Below are positions 25,629-33,810 of a stretch of 64,000 bases of DNA, piece by piece (position 1 is the first letter of the stretch; every line of letters begins with the position of its first letter). The DNA lies in NCBI RefSeq assembly GCF_015351595.1, contig NZ_JADKPT010000013.1:106307-170306 (forward strand), given 5' to 3'. Source of the stretch: Flavobacterium sp. LC2016-12 (GTDB taxonomy: Bacteria > Bacteroidota > Bacteroidia > Flavobacteriales > Flavobacteriaceae). Below the pieces are notes generated by a model. That model ran no database searches, had not been told where the DNA came from, and worked only from the letters and a program-made list of their open reading frames with translations. The translations under genes and the position numbers were made by a program.

Positions 25629-26966
25629 GTGAAAATAAAACACCAACTAGCCATTTTTAATGCACTGACAAGATTGTTGGTGATTTTGGTTTTATGGCTG
25701 ATGTTGCCCATTTTAGTAGAAAATGTGGTTTACAGACATATTAATAATGGGTTAGTAGAGAAAAAGAAAAAATTTATTGATCATTTGAATCAAAAAGAAA
25801 TCAATGATTTTATCGAAAATTCAGATGATTCTACCGAAACGTATTCTCAGTTTTCAACTTTACACAGTGAATTTTTGGTGCTTTCTAAAATTAACGGGAA
25901 GCCGCATCAGAAAAAAACAACTTTCAGTAATGATTATCGTATAATTGAAGGTGAGGAAAATGAATACCGAATCCTGCAGTATCATTTTACTTATCAAAAT
26001 CAAGGTTATCAATTAGAAATAGGAAGCAGTTTAAGTGAAGTAAACGATCTAACTTTTATTATTCGATTGTTTATCATTATAGTATTGGTTGTTATTCTTT
26101 TAGTGACTTTTCTGGCGGACACTGTTTATATTGAATATTTACTTAAACCTTTTTATAAAATTATTGATACGAAGATCAGGCGTGTCAACGAACCTGAAGC
26201 TTTTGATCATACTCCTATAAATGCAAAATCAAGAGATTTTAGAGAATTAGATTTGGTTTTGAACCAGATGATGGATCGTATTGGCGAACTTTTCAAAAAA
26301 GAGAAGCAATTTATTTCGAATGTTTCTCATGAACTTTTGACTCCAATTGCATTGCTTAAAAATAAGTTTGAGAATTTATTGCAAAATGATTCTTTGGATG
26401 ATAATGCAATTGATAAAATTGCAGGTGCATTGAGAACCTTAGATATGCTGAAAAAAATCATCAATAATTTATTGTTGATCTCAAGAATTGAAAACAATCA
26501 ATATGAAGCGAATGAAAAAATCAATTTTAAAGAGATTTTAAATAATTTGCAGGAAGACTTACAAGATCGAATCGAGGACAAGGAAATTCAGTTTTCGAAC
26601 CAGATAAAACATGATTTTGTTTTCACAGGAAATAAAACGCTGATTCATATCTTAATTTATAATTTAGTTACCAATGCCATAAAGTACAATAAACTACAAG
26701 GCAGGATTGTAGTTGAAGATGGTTTTAATAATAGCCAATATTTTATTTCTATTAAAGATTCTGGTATTGGAATGAACGCTGCTCAAATCGAAAAAGTATT
26801 TAATAGATTTGCCAGAATAAGTTCTGACCAGGACGGTCAGGGCTTAGGACTCGCCATTGCTGAAAGTATTGCTGTTTTTCACCGTATAGAAATTAAGGTT
26901 ACTTCTGAAATTAATGAAGGGTCGAGCTTTACACTTTTGTTTCCCGAAGTGCATTTGTATAATTAA
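25629..26966 (+). CDS. Sensor histidine kinase
   Basis: 445 aa; the start is GTG at 25629, because starting later would remove the first membrane helix. Two transmembrane segments (about 12-34 and 141-166) bracket a periplasmic sensor of about 105 residues without recognisable domain. The kinase core has the H-box FISNVSHELLTPIALL with phospho-acceptor His234, an N-box-like NLVTNAIKYNK, the G1 box KDSGIGM and G2 box GQGLGLAIA. It is transcribed with the response regulator and is presumably its partner. A peptide gene with the module's operator follows 104 bases downstream, so the kinase may sense something linked to the exported Lys-rich peptides. Confidence 0.92.
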   Translation: MKIKHQLAIFNALTRLLVILVLWLMLPILVENVVYRHINNGLVEKKKKFIDHLNQKEINDFIENSDDSTETYSQFSTLHSEFLVLSKINGKPHQKKTTFSNDYRIIEGEENEYRILQYHFTYQNQGYQLEIGSSLSEVNDLTFIIRLFIIIVLVVILLVTFLADTVYIEYLLKPFYKIIDTKIRRVNEPEAFDHTPINAKSRDFRELDLVLNQMMDRIGELFKKEKQFISNVSHELLTPIALLKNKFENLLQNDSLDDNAIDKIAGALRTLDMLKKIINNLLLISRIENNQYEANEKINFKEILNNLQEDLQDRIEDKEIQFSNQIKHDFVFTGNKTLIHILIYNLVTNAIKYNKLQGRIVVEDGFNNSQYFISIKDSGIGMNAAQIEKVFNRFARISSDQDGQGLGLAIAESIAVFHRIEIKVTSEINEGSSFTLLFPEVHLYN

Positions 26967-26992
26967 AAGTTAAATTTTTAAAAGCACTTCAA

Positions 26993-27028
26993 TCTTCATT
27001 TTGTCTTCATTTTCCGATTATATCTTTG
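26993..27028 (+). promoter_or_regulatory. Direct-repeat operator/promoter of the second Lys-rich peptide gene
   Basis: TCTTCATTTT at 26993-27002 and 27004-27013, then 7 bases, then TATCTTTG (27021-27028). Repeat sequence, 11-base period and distance to the box are the same as at 24462-24497, although the sequences between them differ. Confidence 0.7.
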
Positions 27029-27070
27029 AGCTATAAATAATGAGATAATAATCATAAAAAACTTAAAATC

Positions 27071-27253
27071 ATGAAGAAATTAGTAATGTTAGCAGTAGCT
27101 GTTTTAGGAACAACTGCAATGGTAAGTGCTCAAATAACTCCATCACAAACAACCCCTGTAAAAGAAGCTAAAGCTCCTAAAAAAGAAAAAAAAGCAGATA
27201 AAAAAACTAAAAAAGCAGAAGCTAAGCCAGAAGCGGCAAAAGCTCAAAAATAA
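27071..27253 (+). CDS. Small exported lysine-rich peptide (paralogue 2)
   Basis: 60 aa with signal peptide MKKLVMLAVAVLGTTAMVSA and a mature part of about 40 residues rich in Lys, Ala, Glu and Pro (KKEKKADKKTKKAEAK). No cysteine, no aromatic residue in the mature peptide. Paralogous to the 72-aa peptide at 24538-24756; the signal peptides align closely while the tails differ in length. The gene follows the kinase gene and carries the same direct-repeat operator, so it is probably controlled by the adjacent two-component system. Function unknown. Confidence 0.75.
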   Translation: MKKLVMLAVAVLGTTAMVSAQITPSQTTPVKEAKAPKKEKKADKKTKKAEAKPEAAKAQK

Positions 27254-27319
27254 AAGAGCATAAGTTTATTTATAAACTTTATTGTAGATTAAAAGGTTTT
27301 AAAAAATTTGGTAAAGAAA

Positions 27320-27349
27320 AAGCTGGTGGAGAAATTCACCAGTTTTTTT
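27320..27349 (+). terminator. Intrinsic terminator after the second Lys-rich peptide gene
   Basis: AGCTGGTG and CACCAGTTTTTTT form a stem with a T-run, closing the module. Confidence 0.75.
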
Positions 27350-27430
27350 GTTGTTATTTGAGTTAAATTTTTGATAATAAAAAGCGATAAAATTTTCATT
27401 CTTTGTTACTTTGCTTAAAACTATACCTAC

Positions 27431-28666
27431 ATGATCCTTCGTTTTGTAATTCTTTGTGCTCTATTTCTGTTTATTGAGTTCTATTCTTATCAGGCTTTCC
27501 GGACTTTAATCAAATTAAGATGGGTTTTAGTAAGTTATCAGGTTATAAGTTTGCTTATTTTAATCTTTATAATTTATTCTTTCTCACAAGTAGATCGTTC
27601 TGTTGGGCAAACCAGACAGTTTATGTTTACTACAGGCTTGATGTTGTTGGTTTATGTGCCAAAAATTGTAGTAACGCTTATATTATTTGGCGAAGATATC
27701 TTTAGAGTGGGAGCAAGTATTTTTAATTACTGTATCTATAATGCCCCTAGAAAAGAAATGATGCCGGACAGACGAAAGTTTATCAGTCAAATCGCATTAG
27801 GCCTGGCAGCTGTTCCTTTTTTATCTTTGATCTACGGAATTTTCGAAGGAAAATATAATTTCAAAGTAATCAAACAGACAGTCTTTTTTCCTGACTTGCC
27901 AGATGCTTTTGATGGTTTTAGAATCACTCAGATTTCAGATGTTCATAGTGGAAGTTTTGATAATCCTGAAAAGATAAATTATGCGATTGATTTAATTAAT
28001 GCACAGGAAGCTGATATGATTTTGTTTACGGGTGATATTGTAAATACACACGCAAAAGAAATGCATCCTTGGTTGGAGACTTTCAATAGAATTAAAGACT
28101 ATAAATACGGTAAGTTTTCTGTTTTAGGGAATCATGATTATGGTGAATATGTTACCTGGCCTTCTGAGAAGCAAAAAGATGAAAATTTTCAAGAGATTAA
28201 AAAGCTTTATGGGCAAATAGGATTTAAATTAATGCTGAATGAGCATACTTATATTCAGAAAGGCGATGATAAAATAGCACTGATTGGAGTAGAGAACTGG
28301 GGTGTTAATTTTAAAAAAGCAGGTGATTTAAATAAAGCATCACAAAATGTTCATCAGGATGATTTTAAAGTCTTAATGAGTCATGATCCAAGTCATTGGG
28401 AAGCTGAAATTAAAAACCATCCTAAGAATTTTCATTTGACTTTAGCTGGTCACACTCACGGTATGCAATTTGGAATAGAAATTCCGGGTTATTTTAAATG
28501 GAGTCTGGCGCAATATATTTACAAACAGTGGGCCGGATTATATGAAAATGTTGGCCGATACGTTTATGTAAATCGTGGATTTGGTTTCCATGCTTACCCA
28601 GGACGTGTTGGTATCATGCCTGAAATAACAGTCATTGAACTAAAAAAAGGTAACAATGTGGCTTAA
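27431..28666 (+). CDS. Membrane-anchored metallophosphoesterase
   Basis: 411 aa. The first 140 residues contain four or so hydrophobic segments; residues about 150-400 are a calcineurin-like phosphoesterase with all five metal-binding motifs: ISDVHSGSF, FTGDIVNTH, LGNHDYG, MSHDPSHW and LAGHTHGMQ. The arrangement is that of the YaeI/YkuE-like group, in which some members act on lipid A precursors (UDP-diacylglucosamine) or lipids; the substrate here is not determined. It is followed after 70 bases by the thioredoxin-like gene on the same strand, with a separate TACATTTG box (28681-28688) between them. Confidence 0.88.
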   Translation: MILRFVILCALFLFIEFYSYQAFRTLIKLRWVLVSYQVISLLILIFIIYSFSQVDRSVGQTRQFMFTTGLMLLVYVPKIVVTLILFGEDIFRVGASIFNYCIYNAPRKEMMPDRRKFISQIALGLAAVPFLSLIYGIFEGKYNFKVIKQTVFFPDLPDAFDGFRITQISDVHSGSFDNPEKINYAIDLINAQEADMILFTGDIVNTHAKEMHPWLETFNRIKDYKYGKFSVLGNHDYGEYVTWPSEKQKDENFQEIKKLYGQIGFKLMLNEHTYIQKGDDKIALIGVENWGVNFKKAGDLNKASQNVHQDDFKVLMSHDPSHWEAEIKNHPKNFHLTLAGHTHGMQFGIEIPGYFKWSLAQYIYKQWAGLYENVGRYVYVNRGFGFHAYPGRVGIMPEITVIELKKGNNVA

Positions 28667-28736
28667 TTCGTTAAAAATGCTACATTTGTATTAATTATCT
28701 CTTTTTAATAGATTAAAAGAATTAAATTTTTGGTTT

Positions 28737-29039
28737 ATGTCAAAATTTGGAGAACTTATAAATGCCCAAGTTCCAGTGTTAATAGATTTTTACACAGATT
28801 GGAACGAATCTTCTGTATCAATGCATCCTGTTATTAAGGATGTAGCTGCTGCACTTGGCGATAAAGCCAAAGTAATTAAAATTGATGTAGATAAAAATCA
28901 GGAGCTTGCTGAAGCCTTGCGTATAAAGGGGCTTCCTACTTTAATGATTTATAAGGAAGGACAAATGATATGGAGGCAATCAGGGGAGCTTGATGCCAAT
29001 ACTATTATCGGAATTGTTCAGGATCAATTCAATATCTAA
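28737..29039 (+). CDS. Thioredoxin-fold protein lacking the CXXC active site
   Basis: 100 aa, complete thioredoxin fold: VPVLIDFYTDWNESS aligns with the region that normally reads DFWAxWCGPC, then VIKIDVDKNQELAEALRIKG, the cis-proline loop LPTLMIYKEGQ and the C-terminal helix. Both active-site cysteines are replaced (NESS at the CGPC position) and the protein has no cysteine at all, so it cannot carry out dithiol exchange. Similar CXXC-less thioredoxins act as structural or chaperone subunits; the role here is unknown. No signal peptide, so cytoplasmic. A TACATTTG box lies about 50 bases upstream. Confidence 0.88.
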   Translation: MSKFGELINAQVPVLIDFYTDWNESSVSMHPVIKDVAAALGDKAKVIKIDVDKNQELAEALRIKGLPTLMIYKEGQMIWRQSGELDANTIIGIVQDQFNI

Positions 29040-29069
29040 TTAAACTTCCTCTTAGTTGGTGTTGTTTTT

Positions 29070-29708
29070 TTAATGAATAATATCAAACTTATATCCGTTT
29101 TCTTTTAAAAAGTGTAAAGTTTTAGGTAACGCGAATTTTAAATTATGCGATGCTTTTATACTGTCATGAAATACAATTACACTTCCGGATTGTACATTCT
29201 TAGTAACGTTTTCAAGACATTTTTCAGGTGTAATACTCTGATCAAAATCGGCACTTAAAACATCCCACATTACTATCTTGTAGCCTAAATTTCGTAAAAT
29301 TTTAGATTGCGCTTTTTTAATTTTCCCGTAAGGCGGGCGAAATAATAAGCAGTTCAGCCTTTTTTCATCTGATAAAATAGAGGCACACGTTTTTACATTC
29401 TCAATGTAATCATTTGTTTGACTTTTCCATCCATTGATATGGTTCATGGTATGATTTCCAATAGAATGCCCTTCTGCAATTAATCTTTCAAACAAAGATG
29501 AATTTGCATTGATGTTTTTTCCAATACAAAAGAACGTTGCTTTTGCATCAAATTTCTTTAATTCAGATAAAACCCAGTCGGTAACTTCTGGAGTTGGGCC
29601 ATCATCAAAAGTGAGGTATATTTTCTTTTCTTGATTTGGAATATCCCAACAATACTTAGAAAATACCCTTTTTATAAATGAATTTGTTTTTACCCAATAA
29701 AAGCTCAT
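29070..29708 (-). CDS. Polysaccharide deacetylase (NodB homology domain)
   Basis: 212 aa, carbohydrate esterase family 4. Motif 1 TFDDGP near 34 (catalytic and metal Asp), motif 2 HSIGNHTMNH near 80 (metal His), motif 3 FRPPYGK near 122, motif 4 MWDVLSADFD near 145 and motif 5 VIVFHDS near 176 are all present, so deacetylase activity is expected. No clear signal peptide; a basic, weakly hydrophobic start (SFIKRVFSK) precedes the domain. The target could be peptidoglycan or another N-acetylated glycan. It faces the thioredoxin-like gene convergently. Confidence 0.92.
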   Translation of the reverse strand: MSFYWVKTNSFIKRVFSKYCWDIPNQEKKIYLTFDDGPTPEVTDWVLSELKKFDAKATFFCIGKNINANSSLFERLIAEGHSIGNHTMNHINGWKSQTNDYIENVKTCASILSDEKRLNCLLFRPPYGKIKKAQSKILRNLGYKIVMWDVLSADFDQSITPEKCLENVTKNVQSGSVIVFHDSIKASHNLKFALPKTLHFLKENGYKFDIIH

Positions 29709-29740
29709 TGTGAGGTGATTTAGAGATATGTAAAAATAAA

Positions 29741-29775
29741 AAATGCAGCGCTATTTAACTAGAAGCGCTGCATTT
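29741..29775. terminator. Intrinsic terminator after the DUF2723 gene
   Basis: AAATGCAGCGCT and AGCGCTGCATTT form a perfect 12-base stem, with T-rich sequence after it on the minus strand and a T-run on the plus strand. It ends the transcript of 29804-33085. Confidence 0.85.
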
Positions 29776-29803
29776 TTTTAATCAGTATGTTTTTCGTATA
29801 TTA

Positions 29804-32800
29804 TTATTCTTTTTCGCGTCCAAAACGTTCGAAAACATTTACATAGGTATTGAAAGTCACTTTGTGCTTTTCGTAGAATGCTTTGTCTTTATTATGCTCC
29901 ATAACCTGTAAAAGACTTCTGTAGCGCTCAATGTCAGTAATAATATCCATTGCTAAGTCGGTTTGGTCACCTGGCGTCAATGTTGCATAATAATTTAAGT
30001 TCTCTTTGTATTTCTGAACTAATTTATTTAATAAATCATGCGCTTTTGCTGTTTCACCAACTTTATAATATCCATTTGCAAACGGCTCTACCAATGAATA
30101 GTATCCATATTTCTCCACAGGTAATTTTGTCATTGCCAAATTAATTACATTTTTGGCTTTGTCGATTTTACCTTCTGCAATTAATTGCTCACTCAAGCGA
30201 GATAAATTAGTGCGGTATGTGATACTATTTCTTCTTGTTTCAGGATCGTGGTAGATTTTATCACTATCACTGTTGCCCCAATCCCATTTCATTACAATAT
30301 CATACATTTTATCAGCATCAATTTGTCCCATATCCATTGGTCCGCCATCTTTTGATGGAACATTTCTAATTGGAACCAATTTGTATACCATTCCATCTAA
30401 TTGTAAATAATCTTTTAACCATAAATAATCTTCATCGTCAAAGGCGCCACCACTGAAGTAAATTGGTCTTTTCCAGTTGTTATTGGCTAGAATATCAAGC
30501 ATCATCAGGCGATTTTTGTAGATCGCACTTCCTTTGATATCAATGTCCATATACGGAACGATAGAATCGTTGTACTTAGGATTGACAACTTTGTTCTTGA
30601 TGATAAGATTTTTGTCAACTGGTACTCTAATTTTATTAGTTGGATAAAAATGAATCGTTTGTCCGTTTTGTAAACCTACGGTCGATTTTGGATTTTTAAT
30701 AAAACTAATAAAGTCATTGATGTTCCAGCGGGTATCAATTTTCTGAATGTAAGCTACGTAATCTAGTTTGTCTCCTACATATTCATCGTGATTGAATGAT
30801 ATTGGTAATGGATCAGATTCATATGATTTAGCTTTCATTTGATCAATATACCAATCCGTCATAAATAAACTTGTATTTACGATTTTTACATCAGTTCTAA
30901 TCCCTTCAATTTCCTGGGCGTACCATAGCGGGAAAGTATCATTGTCTCCAATGGTAAATAGAATGGCGTTTTTATCGCAAGAATTCAAATATGCTTTAGC
31001 CATTGCAACTGCAGTATATTTATTTGATCTGTCGTGATCATCCCAGTTTTGAGAAGCCATTAAAATAGGTGCAGCTAATAAAGTTCCGGCAATAATAATT
31101 GGCCCTGCAATTCTTGGAGCTAAATAATTTTGAATAGTTTCATATAAAGAATATACTCCAAATCCTATCCAAATCGCAAACACATAAAATGATCCTACAA
31201 GTGCATAATCTCTTTCACGAGGCTCAAAAGGTCTCTCATTCAAATAAATTTTCAAAGCGATACCAGTAAATAAAAACAATGCTAAAAGGACATAAAAGCT
31301 TTTAAGATCTTTATTAGCGTGATACATTATTCCGATAAGTCCTAAGATAAAAGGAAGGAAAAAGTAAACATTTCTTCCTTTGTTGTTTAAAACGTCTGAA
31401 GGAAGGTTGTCCTGAGAACCTAGATGTAATGAATCAAGAGCTTTGATTCCACTGATCCAGTTTCCATCAAGATTATCATATTTACCTTGCTCATCGCTTT
31501 GGCGTCCTACAAAGTTCCACATTAAATACCTCCAATACATATATCCAAATTGATATTCGAACATGAAGCTGAAATTATCTGCAGTTGAAGGTTTTTCTAT
31601 GATTAGATAATCTTTATAACTATTTAGGAATTTAACGTACCCTTCATTGTCAATTTGTTTTTGAGCATAAGCTTTTCTGAATTCAGAAACTGTTTTTTCA
31701 ACTTCATTTCTCAATTGACCTGTCGCTTTATTGTATTCCTCTTCGCTTAATTGACTGGCGTCAATTCCGTATTTAGCTAAATCATCTTCATAAGGATAAT
31801 TAGGGTTGATTTTAAATGCAGGAGGATTTGTGAAGCTGATATAGTTTTGAATATGTCCGGTTTCAGTACTCCACATTCTTGGCAAGATCGTTTTTTGATT
31901 GTCATCACTGTTTTGATCTGCATTTTTATAATTGTTAGTAATGATGTATTTACCAGTTTTATAATCTCTTTCGTAGTTTGGTTTTTTATCTAAATATGGT
32001 GTTTTTTCGTCAAGTCCAGAGAAAACTTCAGTGTATTGAGGACCATAAAATAATGGGTTCACACCATATTGTTCACGATTGTAATAGGCTAAAACCTCAG
32101 TTGCATCAGACGGTTTGTTTTCGTTGATTACTGTGTTGGCATTTGCACGTACAGGTAACATAATCCACGTTGAGAAACCAATCAGGATAAATAAAACACA
32201 AAGAATGATAGTGTTGTAGAAAATCAAGCCTTTTTGCTTTGTGTATTTTAATCCAAAATAAAAGAAAGCAATAAAAAGTAATGCAACAAATATGGTTCCT
32301 GAATTAAAAGGAAGTCCCATACTGTTTACCATGAAAACTTCAGTTTTCCCAAAGAAAGCCATGGTTAAAGGTAGAAGTAATTTAAAAATAAACAACAAAA
32401 TTGCAATTACTACAGCATTGGCAATAATGAAATTTTTGACGGTAACTTTTTCGTAATGTTTGAAATAATATAAAAAACCAATCGCAGGAATTGTAAGTAA
32501 AGCCATGAAGTGAACTCCAAATGAAAGACCTACAACAAGTGAGATAATTAATAACCATTTGTTTCCTTTAGGTTTGTCCATATCTTGTTCCCAACGAAGA
32601 CCAAGCCAGAAAAGTAATGCAATTAACAGAGAAGCCATTGCATAAACTTCTGCTTCAACAGCGTTAAACCAAAAACTATCAGAGAAAGTATAGGCAAGTG
32701 CACCAACAAATGAACTTCCTAAAATAACAATTGAATTGTTTTGATCGATTTCGGCAAAGCGAGCTACAATTTTTTTCAAAATCATAGACGATGACCAAAA

Positions 32801-33085
32801 CATAAATAAAATAGTAAAGGCGCTAGAAAAAACAGACATCATATTTACCATTACTGCTATATGTTGATTGTCTATAGCAAACATGGCGAAAAAAGCTCCC
32901 ATCATCTGGAACAAAGGTGCTCCCGGTGGGTGACCGACTTCTAATTTAGCGGCTGTAGCAATATATTCGCCACAATCCCAAAAGCTCATAGTAGGTTCAA
33001 CAGTCAGTGTATAAGTAGTTAAAGCGATTGCAAATGCAAACCAACCAATAATTGTATTCCATTTATTGAAATTGAATTGTGCCAT
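29804..33085 (-). CDS. DUF2723 family membrane protein (predicted protein O-mannosyltransferase-like)
   Basis: 1093 aa. Residues 1-330 and 580-720 contain roughly a dozen membrane segments; the start TTYTLTVEPTMSFWDCGEYI is the family hallmark with the conserved acidic residues expected for a GT-C glycosyltransferase, and GHPPGAPLFQMMGAFFA follows. The central section (about 330-570) is a large soluble insertion with YGPQYTEVFSG; the C-terminal 250 residues contain TPR-like helices. DUF2723 proteins are confined mainly to Bacteroidota and are assigned by similarity to the GT-C superfamily; acceptor and donor are not established from sequence. A single-gene unit divergent from the tRNA-Gln genes. 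Confidence 0.9.
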   Translation of the reverse strand: MAQFNFNKWNTIIGWFAFAIALTTYTLTVEPTMSFWDCGEYIATAAKLEVGHPPGAPLFQMMGAFFAMFAIDNQHIAVMVNMMSVFSSAFTILFMFWSSSMILKKIVARFAEIDQNNSIVILGSSFVGALAYTFSDSFWFNAVEAEVYAMASLLIALLFWLGLRWEQDMDKPKGNKWLLIISLVVGLSFGVHFMALLTIPAIGFLYYFKHYEKVTVKNFIIANAVVIAILLFIFKLLLPLTMAFFGKTEVFMVNSMGLPFNSGTIFVALLFIAFFYFGLKYTKQKGLIFYNTIILCVLFILIGFSTWIMLPVRANANTVINENKPSDATEVLAYYNREQYGVNPLFYGPQYTEVFSGLDEKTPYLDKKPNYERDYKTGKYIITNNYKNADQNSDDNQKTILPRMWSTETGHIQNYISFTNPPAFKINPNYPYEDDLAKYGIDASQLSEEEYNKATGQLRNEVEKTVSEFRKAYAQKQIDNEGYVKFLNSYKDYLIIEKPSTADNFSFMFEYQFGYMYWRYLMWNFVGRQSDEQGKYDNLDGNWISGIKALDSLHLGSQDNLPSDVLNNKGRNVYFFLPFILGLIGIMYHANKDLKSFYVLLALFLFTGIALKIYLNERPFEPRERDYALVGSFYVFAIWIGFGVYSLYETIQNYLAPRIAGPIIIAGTLLAAPILMASQNWDDHDRSNKYTAVAMAKAYLNSCDKNAILFTIGDNDTFPLWYAQEIEGIRTDVKIVNTSLFMTDWYIDQMKAKSYESDPLPISFNHDEYVGDKLDYVAYIQKIDTRWNINDFISFIKNPKSTVGLQNGQTIHFYPTNKIRVPVDKNLIIKNKVVNPKYNDSIVPYMDIDIKGSAIYKNRLMMLDILANNNWKRPIYFSGGAFDDEDYLWLKDYLQLDGMVYKLVPIRNVPSKDGGPMDMGQIDADKMYDIVMKWDWGNSDSDKIYHDPETRRNSITYRTNLSRLSEQLIAEGKIDKAKNVINLAMTKLPVEKYGYYSLVEPFANGYYKVGETAKAHDLLNKLVQKYKENLNYYATLTPGDQTDLAMDIITDIERYRSLLQVMEHNKDKAFYEKHKVTFNTYVNVFERFGREKE

Positions 33086-33279
33086 ATTTAGATGTTAAAA
33101 TTTTGTGTGTTTTCTATTCTACAAAGAAAATGTTTTTTTGTGTAAAGAAACGAGCATTAACATAAAATTCTACAAAACTATTTAGTAAAAGTAACGTATT
33201 GTTTGTGAAATACTTGCGAAAGTGTTGCTGGTTTTCGCGAAAAAAAAACATGAAAAAAAGTTTTTTTTTCGCGAAAAAG

Positions 33280-33310
33280 TTTGTGTAAACTAAAAAAAGC
33301 TTTAAATTTG
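33280..33310 (+). promoter_or_regulatory. Consensus promoter of the first tRNA-Gln
   Basis: TTTG (33280-33283), exactly 19 bases, TAAATTTG (33303-33310). Perfect match to the Bacteroidota consensus, 20 bases before the tRNA. Confidence 0.85.
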
Positions 33311-33330
33311 CACTCGCTTAACAGCATTGC

Positions 33331-33401
33331 TGGTCTATGGTGTAATGGTAACACAACTGTTTTTGGTGCAGTCTTTCTAGGTTCGAGTCCTAGTAGACCA
33401 A
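33331..33401 (+). tRNA. tRNA-Gln (anticodon TTG), copy 1
   Basis: All arms fold: acceptor TGGTCTA/TAGACCA, D-arm around TGTAATGGTAACA, anticodon stem ACTGT/GCAGT with loop TTTTGGT (anticodon TTG, reading CAA), T-arm CTAGG-TTCGAGT-CCTAG, discriminator A. The 3' CCA is not encoded. A consensus promoter precedes it and a terminator follows. Confidence 0.97.
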
Positions 33402-33404
33402 CAT

Positions 33405-33433
33405 AAAGCCTCTCATTTGAGAGGCTTTTTTTA
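33405..33433 (+). terminator. Terminator of tRNA-Gln copy 1
   Basis: AAAGCCTCTC and GAGAGGCTTT form a 10-base stem with loop ATTT and a following T-run, three bases after the tRNA. Confidence 0.9.
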
Positions 33434-33615
33434 TGCGATAATTTTTTTGGCAATTTCAAAATTTTGGAGCACGGAATTGGTTTCAAAAAATGAGGATTGG
33501 TTAGAAAAATGAGTCAAAGTGGAAGCTTTTCGGGTTTGTTGTGAAAAAATAAAAGTATGAATAGGTCTGAGAAGCAATGATTTATTAATCTTTGTTGGTG
33601 CTTCTGTTGAAAAAG

Positions 33616-33646
33616 TTTGTGTAAACTAAAAAAAGCTTTAAATTTG
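33616..33646 (+). promoter_or_regulatory. Consensus promoter of the second tRNA-Gln
   Basis: Identical to the promoter at 33280-33310, displaced by exactly 336 bases. The 33402-33666 gap otherwise shows no gene. Confidence 0.85.
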
Positions 33647-33666
33647 CACTCGCTTAACAGTATTGC

Positions 33667-33737
33667 TGGTCTATGGTGTAATGGTAACACAACTGTTTTT
33701 GGTGCAGTCTTTCTAGGTTCGAGTCCTAGTAGACCAA
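33667..33737 (+). tRNA. tRNA-Gln (anticodon TTG), copy 2
   Basis: Identical in all 71 bases to copy 1. The duplicated block is 33609-33738 against 33273-33402; the only difference is one base (C at 33325, T at 33661) in the leader. Confidence 0.97.
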
Positions 33738-33740
33738 CGT

Positions 33741-33769
33741 AAAAAGCCTCTCAGTCGAGAGGCTTTTTT
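33741..33769 (+). terminator. Terminator of tRNA-Gln copy 2
   Basis: AAAAGCCTCTC and GAGAGGCTTTTTT pair with a different loop (AGTC) from copy 1, so the duplicated identity ends before the terminator. Confidence 0.88.
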
Positions 33770-33810
33770 ATGCAATAAAATTACGTGAGTTTTAAGTGGT
33801 GAAATCTGAT

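Noticed and set aside
33178..33486. 102-codon frame on the minus strand over tRNA-Gln
   Set aside because: It is antisense to the tRNA, promoter and terminator; the LGLEPRKTAPKTVV type of product is a well-known artefact of tRNA antisense translation.
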